Part shown: one piece after another, positions 56,905 through 64,000 of the stretch
How positions within the stretch are numbered: the first letter of the stretch is position 1
Layout: every line of letters starts with the position of its first letter
NCBI GenBank assembly: GCA_016870975.1
Contig: VGAE01000002.1
Location: forward strand, 62,001 to 126,000
DNA length: 64,000 bases
Direction of reading: 5' to 3'
DNA from: Actinomycetota bacterium
GTDB taxonomy: Bacteria > Actinomycetota > Actinomycetes > Nanopelagicales > Nanopelagicaceae
Notes under the pieces: model-generated
The model's input: the letters and a program-made list of their open reading frames with translations, nothing else
What the model was told of the DNA's origin: nothing
The model's database searches: none
Position numbers and translations under genes: made by a program

Positions 56905-59900
56905 GTCTTAACCTCTCTAGATTTCAGCTGGGTTAAGACTTCGCTTACCCATTCCAAGGCCGAAGTATCTCCTATATTTGTACTCTCTTTCGACCAAGCG
57001 GCCACTACTGGGCGCGCAACCAACAGGGTCTTAGTCACAGATTTGTAGATTGATCCGGGATAAATCCGTTCGATGCGAAGTTGAAGAGATTCACTTAATG
57101 CTACTTGTGAAATTCGAAGATGGAGTCCATGAATTGCTAAATCCGAGATTTCTAGACTCTTGGCCATAATACGCAATTTTGCGATTTTAAGTAATCGACT
57201 TGCCTCTTCAGGTAGATCTCCAAATCGATCTTGCAGCTCTTCGGCAATTCCATCGATATCACCAAAATCATTAGAGTCCGCCAATCTGCGATAGATATCG
57301 AGGCGTAATCGATCAGATGGCACATACTCCGTTGAGAGATGCGCAGTAATTGGAAGTTCGACTTTGCATTCCTTATCTTCTCTCCCATCATCAATAATTC
57401 CACGCTTGTATTCATTTACCGCTTCACCCACCATGCGCATATACAAATCGAACCCGACATCGGCAATATGACCAGATTGTTCGCCTCCGAGAAGATTTCC
57501 AGCGCCTCTAATTTCGAGATCTTTAAGCGCAACCCGCATACCAGAACCTAACTCGGTATTGAGCGCAATCGTATTTAGTCGTTCCAAGGCAATTTCAGTT
57601 AATGGACGATCGCTTGGATATAGAAAATATGCGTACGCGCGCTCGCGACTTCTGCCAACGCGACCTCTTAATTGATGTAACTGGGAGAGACCAAATTTAT
57701 CCGCTCGCTCTACGATCAAAGTGTTTGCATTTGCGACATCTATTCCATTTTCAACTATGGTTGTGCAAACCAAAATATCGTACTCTCGATTCCAGAATGC
57801 AAGTACTACCTGCTCAAGAGTTCCTTCGTTCATCTGGCCATGCGCAGTTGCAATCCGAGCCTCCGGAATTAATCGTCGCAATCGAGCGGCAGTCTCATCA
57901 ATACTTTCCACGCGATTATGGATATAGAAAACCTGACCGTCCCGTAACAGCTCTCTATGAATTGCTGCCACCACTTGTTTATCGTCTTGCGGACCAACAT
58001 AGGTAAGTACTGGATGCCTCTCTTCTGGCGGCGTAGTGATTGTGGACATTTCCCGAATTCCAGTAATCGCCATCTCTAGAGTTCTCGGTATTGGGGTAGC
58101 AGACATCGCAAGAACATCTACCGTGGCACGTAACCGCTTTAAGCGCTCTTTATGCTCAACGCCAAATCGCTGTTCCTCATCGACAACGATCAATCCCAAA
58201 TCACGAAACTTGATGTCGTCAGAGAGTAATCGATGAGTTCCAATTACGACATCTAAGGTTCCATCAGAAATTCCCTTAAGCGTCTCACTTATCTCTTTAT
58301 TCGAATTAAATCTGGATAGTGAATTTACTCGGATTGGAAATCCCGAGTAGCGCTCAGTAAACGTAGCTAAATGTTGCTGTACTAGCAAAGTTGTTGGGAC
58401 CAATATGGCAACTTGTTTTCCATCTTGTACCGCCTTAAATGCAGCCCGTACCGCAATCTCAGTCTTTCCATACCCGACATCACCGCAGACAATTCGATCC
58501 ATTGGATATGGTTTTTCCATATCCCGTTTTACTTCTTCGACTGTTACTAGTTGATCGGCAGTCTCTACATATTCAAATGAATCTTCTAATTCTCTCTGCC
58601 ATGGCGTATCAGGAGCGAAGGCATACCCAGGAAGCCTGGTTCGCGCTGCATAGAGGCGGATTAGCTCTCCTGCAATTTCCTTAACCGCCTTCTTGGCGCG
58701 CGCTTTACTCTTTACCCATTCGCCACCTCCAATCTTATGAAGCGTTGGAGTTTCACCTCCGATATATGAGGTCACTAAATCCAATGAGTCCGTCGGCACA
58801 AAGATGCGATCTGCGGGTTGGCCGCGCTTGGATGGCGCATATTCGATTACAACATATTCCCGCTCAACACCAAGCACTTTTCTCTTTATCAATTCTTGAT
58901 ATCTACCAACTCCATGAATTTCATGAACAACGTAATCACCCCGCTTGAGTTCGAGCGGATCAATTGCTTTCTTCCTTCGGGTTGGCATCTTTGAGATAGC
59001 GCGCCGATCTCTAGTTCCTGTTATATCGGCTTCCGTAATTAATAGAACGCGATTTACGAGATCTTCGTAGCCAAACTCAATAGGACTTTGAATCAGAGAG
59101 ACAATCTCCGTTTTCAGTGGTGTAGCAATCTCCGAAATTATGCGAGCTGGAATACCCCCCTCAGAGAGAAGTTGCAGATACCTCTCAGTTAAACCGTGAC
59201 CATAAAATGAAAGAACGACCGATTTACTATCTTTAACAGCAATTCTTACATCCGAGATTAATTTTTCGAAATCTCCTCGATAGGAGGGCGCTTCGCGATA
59301 TTGATCTAATTTGGCATCCTCCGCATCACCAAAGAGATTTAAGCTTCGCCAGCGGATTTTTCTCTTTTTCGCATTCTCTTCAACATCTGAGAGCGTCACA
59401 TATCCAGCCCGCTGTAACTCACTTCTTAAAGGAACGTTGCCATCTAGAGCAGCGGTTGACCAGGCTGCTTCTAGAAACTCTTCACTACTCTTAATCAAAT
59501 CTAGTGAGCGATTACGAATTCGCTCATCTTCTAAGAGAATAACTTCAAACGAATCATTTAGAAAATCGATTAAGAGTTTAGTTTCAGGATGTAGCACACC
59601 AACAATCGATTCCATACCTGGTGGGTAAATACCTTCAGAAATTTTGCTACACATCTCTAGGAGTTCAGGATAAAGATGACGAAGCGCATCAGCTCGCTCT
59701 CTTACTCCGCTATCGATAAGTAATTCCCTGCCAGACAGAATCGAGATAGCGCCTACTTCATCTTGAAAGGTCCGTTGATTGGCAATTTCAAAACTTCTAA
59801 TTTCCTCAATCTCATCACCAAAGAATTCAACTCGCACTGGATAGTCGCGCCCTGTTGGGAAAATATCGATTATGCCGCCTCTTACCGCGAATTCACCTCG

Positions 59901-60380
59901 CCGCTCAACCATATCTACCCTTGAATAAGCCCGCTCTACCAGCGATCGAATTAGCCCTTCAAATTCCAAACGTTCACCTTTGCGCAATTCCAGCGATGGT
60001 TTCTCCAATACATTGGAGACTATTGGTTGCACGAAAGCGCGAATTGGAACTACCAGAATTGGAATTTCTGTAATGGAATGTAGAACTTCGATTCGTCGGG
60101 CAATCGTGTCGCCATTTGGACTTAACTTTTCATGAGGCAAGGTCTCCCATGAAGGAAACTCTCTTACACCATCAAAATAACCGGATAATTCGCGTACTAA
60201 CTCCGCGCTTCGTTTACTCGAATGGGTAACTACGACCAATTTCTTTTCTTGAGCTCGTTGCGCAATAAGCTGAGAAAAAAGAGGCGCTGGTGCAATTAAT
60301 ACATCGCTATCTTCAAGATAATCTAAAGTTTTTGTAGATGGCGCAATTAGCCCACTTATTCTGGACATATCCGCCTCCAA
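56901..60380 (-). CDS. mfd: Transcription-repair coupling factor Mfd
   Basis: Removes stalled RNA polymerase and recruits UvrA. The 1159-residue protein has a UvrB-like N-terminal module (about 30-320), the RNA polymerase interaction domain (LKRGDYVVHEIHGVGRYQEL, about 475-494), RecG-like translocase motifs with GDVGYGKTEIAVRAAF (about 634-649), DEEQRFGVEHKERLK and LRGRVGRSRERAYAYFLY, and the TRCF C-terminal domain. A start four codons later (MSRISG) is also possible. It is upstream of the lipoprotein-mazG-eno run. Confidence 0.96.
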   Translation of the reverse strand: MEADMSRISGLIAPSTKTLDYLEDSDVLIAPAPLFSQLIAQRAQEKKLVVVTHSSKRSAELVRELSGYFDGVREFPSWETLPHEKLSPNGDTIARRIEVLHSITEIPILVVPIRAFVQPIVSNVLEKPSLELRKGERLEFEGLIRSLVERAYSRVDMVERRGEFAVRGGIIDIFPTGRDYPVRVEFFGDEIEEIRSFEIANQRTFQDEVGAISILSGRELLIDSGVRERADALRHLYPELLEMCSKISEGIYPPGMESIVGVLHPETKLLIDFLNDSFEVILLEDERIRNRSLDLIKSSEEFLEAAWSTAALDGNVPLRSELQRAGYVTLSDVEENAKKRKIRWRSLNLFGDAEDAKLDQYREAPSYRGDFEKLISDVRIAVKDSKSVVLSFYGHGLTERYLQLLSEGGIPARIISEIATPLKTEIVSLIQSPIEFGYEDLVNRVLLITEADITGTRDRRAISKMPTRRKKAIDPLELKRGDYVVHEIHGVGRYQELIKRKVLGVEREYVVIEYAPSKRGQPADRIFVPTDSLDLVTSYIGGETPTLHKIGGGEWVKSKARAKKAVKEIAGELIRLYAARTRLPGYAFAPDTPWQRELEDSFEYVETADQLVTVEEVKRDMEKPYPMDRIVCGDVGYGKTEIAVRAAFKAVQDGKQVAILVPTTLLVQQHLATFTERYSGFPIRVNSLSRFNSNKEISETLKGISDGTLDVVIGTHRLLSDDIKFRDLGLIVVDEEQRFGVEHKERLKRLRATVDVLAMSATPIPRTLEMAITGIREMSTITTPPEERHPVLTYVGPQDDKQVVAAIHRELLRDGQVFYIHNRVESIDETAARLRRLIPEARIATAHGQMNEGTLEQVVLAFWNREYDILVCTTIVENGIDVANANTLIVERADKFGLSQLHQLRGRVGRSRERAYAYFLYPSDRPLTEIALERLNTIALNTELGSGMRVALKDLEIRGAGNLLGGEQSGHIADVGFDLYMRMVGEAVNEYKRGIIDDGREDKECKVELPITAHLSTEYVPSDRLRLDIYRRLADSNDFGDIDGIAEELQDRFGDLPEEASRLLKIAKLRIMAKSLEISDLAIHGLHLRISQVALSESLQLRIERIYPGSIYKSVTKTLLVARPVVAAWSKESTNIGDTSALEWVSEVLTQLKSREVKT

Positions 60381-60388
60381 ACGCCGAT

Positions 60389-60416
60389 TGGCCCCGCTCC
60401 TAGAAGAGGGGGGCCA
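60389..60416. other. Inverted repeat in the pth-mfd gap
   Basis: TGGCCCC (60389-60395) and GGGGCCA (60410-60416) are exact reverse complements with a further partial CTC/GAG pairing inside. It fills much of the 56-base gap between pth and mfd, both on the minus strand. It may be a weak terminator or processing hairpin; the T tract of a standard terminator is lacking. Confidence 0.45.
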
Positions 60417-60436
60417 GCTTTAATTCTACGATGAGG

Positions 60437-61012
60437 TTAAGAGTTAAAGCGAGTTTGTGCGATATCCAATCCATTGGTGACTAGAGATTCAACCGCGCCA
60501 GCTCCGTTACTGATGAAATCTTCGAGTGCTCCCCGTTCTTGCGAACTAAATGGCTTTAAGACGAAATCGGCTGGATCTTGCGCGCCAACTGGTCGGCCTA
60601 TTCCCATTCGAATTCTTAAATAATCAGCACCTAAGGTCTTGGTGATGCTCTTTAAACCATTATGCCCGTTGTCGCCGCCACCAATTTTCAATCTAATCGC
60701 CTCAAATGGAATGTCGAGTTCATCATGGATAGCAATCAAATGATCTGGCTTTATCTTGAAATAATCTGCAAGAGCTTTGGTGGTACCACCGGACTCATTC
60801 ATGTAGCAACGAAGTTTTGCGGCAACAATCACTGATCCGTTTAATTTGAATTCAGCAATGTCGGCACGCGATTTATGATTGGAGAATTTCGCGCTATTTG
60901 AAGAGGCTAATTGAGATACCACCATCGCTCCAATGTTGTGGCGAGTTCGTTCGTATTCAGCGCCAGGATTTCCAAGGCCAATAACTAACCAACGTTCCTT
61001 AGAACGAAACAT
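60437..61012 (-). CDS. pth: Peptidyl-tRNA hydrolase
   Basis: Releases peptides from dropped-off peptidyl-tRNA. The 191-residue protein has GLGNPGAEYERTRHNIG (about 13-29, catalytic His in TRHN), MNESGG and IHDELDIPFEAIRLKIGGGDNGHNGLKSI (about 94-122). It follows rplY on the same strand, the usual actinobacterial pair. Confidence 0.95.
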   Translation of the reverse strand: MFRSKERWLVIGLGNPGAEYERTRHNIGAMVVSQLASSNSAKFSNHKSRADIAEFKLNGSVIVAAKLRCYMNESGGTTKALADYFKIKPDHLIAIHDELDIPFEAIRLKIGGGDNGHNGLKSITKTLGADYLRIRMGIGRPVGAQDPADFVLKPFSSQERGALEDFISNGAGAVESLVTNGLDIAQTRFNS

Positions 61013-61034
61013 GAAGAAAGGTTAGTAGGAAGCC

Positions 61035-61703
61035 TTACTTCTTGGCTTTAGCTTCAGCTCCGCCTTCAGCAGGAGCGGCACCTTCAGCAGGAGCGGCGCC
61101 TTCACCTTCAACAGGAGCGGCGCCTTCACCTTCAACAGAAGCGGCAACAGGAACAATCTCTTCAATCGCTGCGCGTACCGATAGGTGAACAACTACCATC
61201 TTTGGATCACTCTTAAGAATGATTCCTTCAGGAAGTACAACATCAGATGCCAACTTCGAATCGCCAGCCATTAGACCAGTGAGATCCAATTCAAGGAATT
61301 GTGGGATAGCTGTAACGTCAGCTTCAACCTCAATTGTGTTGTGAACGTGCTCGAGAATACCTTCTGGATCATGCTTACCTGACGCATGAACTGGAACATT
61401 AACAACAACTCGCTCGCCGCGGCGAACAATAATTAAATCGATATGTTCCAAAGTTCCTTTAAGTGGATTACGAACAATGGACTTTGGAAGAACTAATTCT
61501 TGTTTTTCGCCAAGATCAATATTAAGCAGAACGTTTGAAGTCTTAATCGCAACGCCAACTTCACGAGCTGGAAGAGAGATATGTGTTGGCTTCTCACCGT
61601 GGCCATAGATGACCGCTGGAACTAAACCATCACGTCGGATTCTGCGGGATGCGCCTTTGCCGAATTCATTACGGAGCGCGCCTTGAATTGCTACTTCTGC
61701 CAT
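61035..61703 (-). CDS. rplY: 50S ribosomal protein L25/general stress protein Ctc
   Basis: Binds 5S rRNA. The 222-residue TL5/Ctc-type protein has an L25 domain (RNEFGKGASRRIRRDGLVPAVIYG, about 11-34) and the Ctc C-terminal beta domain. After about residue 183 comes a repetitive Ala/Glu/Gly/Pro tail built from near-identical VEGEGAAP and AEGAAP units encoded by tandem DNA repeats, ending in AKAKK. Acidic tails occur in other actinobacterial L25 proteins. Confidence 0.94.
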   Translation of the reverse strand: MAEVAIQGALRNEFGKGASRRIRRDGLVPAVIYGHGEKPTHISLPAREVGVAIKTSNVLLNIDLGEKQELVLPKSIVRNPLKGTLEHIDLIIVRRGERVVVNVPVHASGKHDPEGILEHVHNTIEVEADVTAIPQFLELDLTGLMAGDSKLASDVVLPEGIILKSDPKMVVVHLSVRAAIEEIVPVAASVEGEGAAPVEGEGAAPAEGAAPAEGGAEAKAKK

Positions 61704-61791
61704 TGTCTTGCCTTTCGTCGATTACGGGGGCTACCCCCTCGCCGTGAAGCGGAAGGCTACCGAGCCAGACTGCAATTCGACAAATCGACAA

Positions 61792-63144
61792 CTATCTTCG
61801 AATGCAAAGGAAGATTCGCCAGCCGATAATGGAAACTAGCGCCAGCGCCACGTAATGCCAGAATCCAAATGGGAAACGAGCGTGAACTGGAAGTACCGGA
61901 TCAACGATATTTGCTCCCCTTGGCAACTCGATAGTTGCTACGACGCCAGCATGATCAGAGGCAAAACATTTCTTATTTCCGCAATCCCAGATGGAAGAAC
62001 CATCTGGATAAATATTTCCAATCATTTTAGAACTTGAGTTGGCGTAAACATTTTTCGTAAATATATAATCTAATCGATCAGTAAATCCATATTGATTTCC
62101 ATAACTTTTCGCAACGGCCGCGCGATCTGTATCTGGGCCATCAAGAAGCGCGCCCGCTCCCCAGGAAAAAAACTTTGGATCTTTCGCATCCGGTGATGCG
62201 TTAAGAAAACCGGCATCAAGCATTGTTTGATAAGCGTTACATTCGCTAGCCCCTGAGATCGGGCAAGCCTCACTAACGACTGGCTGCAGACCCGGGTTGG
62301 GTGCATCGATAGAACGCGGGTCGCGATAATCTGCATTGAAATCACCAAGAACAATTAGCGGCATCTTTGCATTCGCCAAATCTGAGACTAATTGCCTCGC
62401 TTGAATCGCCGAATTTGGAACTTTATTCTTATCCCAAATAGATTCTAAATGAGTGGAAACAACTCGAACCAACGAATCTGAGACTTGGTAATCAACCCAG
62501 GTGTATCCGCGATAAACTTTCATGATCGTTGGAACAATTGAATAAATCTGATCGTATTCGGTATTTCCTACTTGCTTAATTGAACCGGCAACATCAGAGC
62601 GAACCAGAATGGCATCTCCGATTGTGAAACCACAGGCAGCAGTATCGCTATTGAAAATGGCGGGGAAAATATCAGGATCTTTAACTTTGGTGAGATATGG
62701 AATGGCGGCAATTGAGTAGCCGGGGTTGAAAGCAGAAATGCCATTTGCGGTTGCTAATTCAAAGCTAACGCTAGTTACTTTTGTGGCGTCAATAAATTGC
62801 TTGAGAAAATCAAAGACCACAATTTTTTCATCCCACAAGTTTTTCTTGCAGTACCACTGGGTTGCCTCTTGAATACCTATCAAGTCAGGCTTCTCAGCCG
62901 CTGCTTCACCCGCTAGTTTAGAAACTCGCTTATTGAAATCGGTGGCCTTTACCTGATCCCACAAAAATTGGGCCGCCGTCGGAAAATTAGGGATCAATTC
63001 GAGAGCCACACCGACGTCAGCGCCTAGATAGAGGTTACGTGACATCACGGTGACTTGATATGGCTCAGCTGATTTAGCAGCTGGTAACGGTAGAGAGATT
63101 AACGAAATTAAGGAAATCGCGAGTAAGCGATTAAGTTTAGGCAT
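61792..63144 (-). CDS. Secreted, membrane-anchored EEP-family hydrolase (sphingomyelinase/endonuclease-like)
   Basis: ATG 63144 gives a signal peptide (MPKLNRLLAISLISLISLPL...AKSA). The mature domain is an endonuclease/exonuclease/phosphatase fold with TVMSRNLYLGADV, LIGIQEATQWYC (about 109-120 from the signal peptide start), STHLESIWDKN, LGDFNADYRDPRS and ASDHAGVVATIEL. The C-terminus ends in a membrane helix and basic tail (YVALALVSIIGWRIFLCIRR), anchoring it outside the cell. Nucleic acid or phospholipid scavenging is possible. Its start overlaps the prs stop by 8 bases. Confidence 0.85.
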   Translation of the reverse strand: MPKLNRLLAISLISLISLPLPAAKSAEPYQVTVMSRNLYLGADVGVALELIPNFPTAAQFLWDQVKATDFNKRVSKLAGEAAAEKPDLIGIQEATQWYCKKNLWDEKIVVFDFLKQFIDATKVTSVSFELATANGISAFNPGYSIAAIPYLTKVKDPDIFPAIFNSDTAACGFTIGDAILVRSDVAGSIKQVGNTEYDQIYSIVPTIMKVYRGYTWVDYQVSDSLVRVVSTHLESIWDKNKVPNSAIQARQLVSDLANAKMPLIVLGDFNADYRDPRSIDAPNPGLQPVVSEACPISGASECNAYQTMLDAGFLNASPDAKDPKFFSWGAGALLDGPDTDRAAVAKSYGNQYGFTDRLDYIFTKNVYANSSSKMIGNIYPDGSSIWDCGNKKCFASDHAGVVATIELPRGANIVDPVLPVHARFPFGFWHYVALALVSIIGWRIFLCIRR

Positions 63145-64000
63145 GGCCGTCGAAGAGGCTAGTGACTGATCCATCTTCGAAAACCTCTCTAATTGCGCGA
63201 GCAATTAGTGGTGCAATTGAAAGTACGGTGAGATTTGCGAATCGTTTCTCATCTGAAATTGGCAGAGTATTAGCAACTACAACTTCACTTACCTTCGAAT
63301 TTACTAAGCGTTCTGCAGCTGGGCCGGAGAAGACTGGGTGGGTTGCTGCGACCATTACTTCTTTAGCGCCATCGTTATAGAGCGCCTCTACCGCTTTTGT
63401 TATGGTGCCTGCAGTATCAATCATGTCGTCGATAACGACACAGGTCTGACCTTTAACTTCACCGACAACTCGTCCTGTGACAGCTTCGTTGGGCAATCTT
63501 GGATCTCGCGTTTTATGAATGAATGCAATCTGGGCACCACCTAAAATATCGCTCCAGCGTTCTGCAACTCGAACTCGTCCAGAATCCGGAGAAACAATCG
63601 TCAAGCGAGAGCGATCTACTTTTGAGCCAACATAATTTGCAAGAAGTGGCAAGGCATGTAAGTGGTCGACAGGTCCATCGAAGAATCCTTGAATCTGGGC
63701 AGAATGTAAATCAACTGTCATTAATCGATCGGCGCCGGCAGTTTTGAAGAGGTCTGCCATTAATCGAGCTGAAATTGGCTCGCGGCCCCGATGTTTTTTA
63801 TCTTGTCTTGCGTACCCATAAAAAGGAGCGATAACGGTAATTCGTTTTGCGGAAGCGCGTTTAAGCGCATCTACCATTATGAGTTGCTCCATTACCTGTT
63901 TATTTACGGGATTGGAATGGCTTTGAATAACGAAGGCATCGCAACCACGTACGCTCTCTTCAAATCGAATAAAAATTTCACCATTGGCAAAGTCGTAAGC
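63137..64000 (-). CDS. prs: Ribose-phosphate pyrophosphokinase (partial; N-terminus beyond the window)
   Basis: Makes PRPP from ribose-5-phosphate and ATP. The frame is open to the window edge, so the 3' 287 codons are present; the first visible residues are AYDFANGEIFIRFEESVRG. Motifs are FYGYARQDKKHRGREPISA, VSPDSGRVRVAERW and the PRPP loop CVVIDDMIDTAGT. The internal ATG at 63892 is not the start. It overlaps the start of the EEP hydrolase gene by 8 bases. Confidence 0.95.
   Translation of the reverse strand, partial: AYDFANGEIFIRFEESVRGCDAFVIQSHSNPVNKQVMEQLIMVDALKRASAKRITVIAPFYGYARQDKKHRGREPISARLMADLFKTAGADRLMTVDLHSAQIQGFFDGPVDHLHALPLLANYVGSKVDRSRLTIVSPDSGRVRVAERWSDILGGAQIAFIHKTRDPRLPNEAVTGRVVGEVKGQTCVVIDDMIDTAGTITKAVEALYNDGAKEVMVAATHPVFSGPAAERLVNSKVSEVVVANTLPISDEKRFANLTVLSIAPLIARAIREVFEDGSVTSLFDGHA

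Noticed and set aside
61727-61740. GGGGG-CTA-CCCCC hairpin as the rplY terminator
   Set aside because: It lies upstream of rplY on its strand (in the leader), has a 3-base loop and lacks a T run; a leader role is possible but unsupported.
63137-63892. prs starting at ATG 63892
   Set aside because: The frame continues upstream to the window edge with conserved Prs sequence, so the gene is cut by the window, not short.

Overview
This looks like a stretch of chromosome from a streamlined, low-GC actinobacterium. GC is in the mid-40s by eye, many genes overlap or abut, and no intergenic gap exceeds about 300 bases. Actinobacterial hallmarks are a fused 2-oxoglutarate decarboxylase/dehydrogenase (Kgd), a WhiB7-type regulator, a SigR/RsrA pair, nickel superoxide dismutase with its maturation protease, UPF0182, DUF2342, DUF501, DUF3817, DUF4307 and DUF6542 proteins, and the gene orders prfB-ftsE-ftsX-ctp-smpB and mfd-lipoprotein-mazG-eno-divIC-DUF501-ppx. 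The style fits freshwater Nanopelagicales (acI, Planktophila-like). That placement is inference; no rRNA gene or marker phylogeny was available.

Layout. 1-4426 (minus): smpB (partial), S41 protease, ftsX, ftsE, prfB. 4659-8524 (plus): tRNA-His and kgd. 8550-9332: divergent sodX/sodN. 9349-12302: thioesterase, queuosine-precursor transporter, RsrA/SigR, SRAP protein. 12355-18689 (plus): aroA-rsgA-hisN-copA-terC in tight coupling. 18694-23039 (minus): initiator tRNA, UPF0182, Lon-like PDZ protease, small membrane protein. 23144-28154 (plus): DUF2342, YgjP-like metalloprotease, DUF5679, a broken ThiF/cyclodehydratase-like gene, ABC1 kinase. 28163-31358 (minus): nudC-uvrD2, a 52-codon leader ORF, a strong terminator, then whiB7. 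31405-33245: an EEP hydrolase and a two-gene phage-type (Erf-like) unit. 33298-36268 (minus): typA, ychF. 36314-41860: rmuC, DUF6542, ispH (opposite strand), xseA-xseB, class I fumarase. 41869-45907 (minus, with a small ORF reaching 46037): lytic transglycosylase, phoH, uppS, DUF3817, SURF1. 46052-50890: DUF4307, greA, a DrrAB-like exporter, an internally deleted DHA2 transporter and an intact MFS transporter. 50892-64000 (minus): BI-1 protein, a UAA tRNA, UdgB, ppx, DUF501, divIC, eno, mazG, lipoprotein, mfd, pth, rplY, an exported EEP hydrolase and prs (partial).

Most of the window is ordinary housekeeping DNA: translation quality control, cell division, the TCA cycle, repair and redox defence. 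The unusual points are regulatory or signs of decay. They are a uORF-plus-terminator leader before whiB7, a ThiF-like gene broken by two close in-frame stops, a multidrug transporter that lost its middle at a short repeat, a phage-type ssDNA-annealing gene pair inside a housekeeping region, a class-I-shaped tRNA with a UAA anticodon that overlaps the udgB stop codon, and a NiSOD with an unusually short propeptide. No CRISPR array, insertion sequence, integrase or prophage block was seen.
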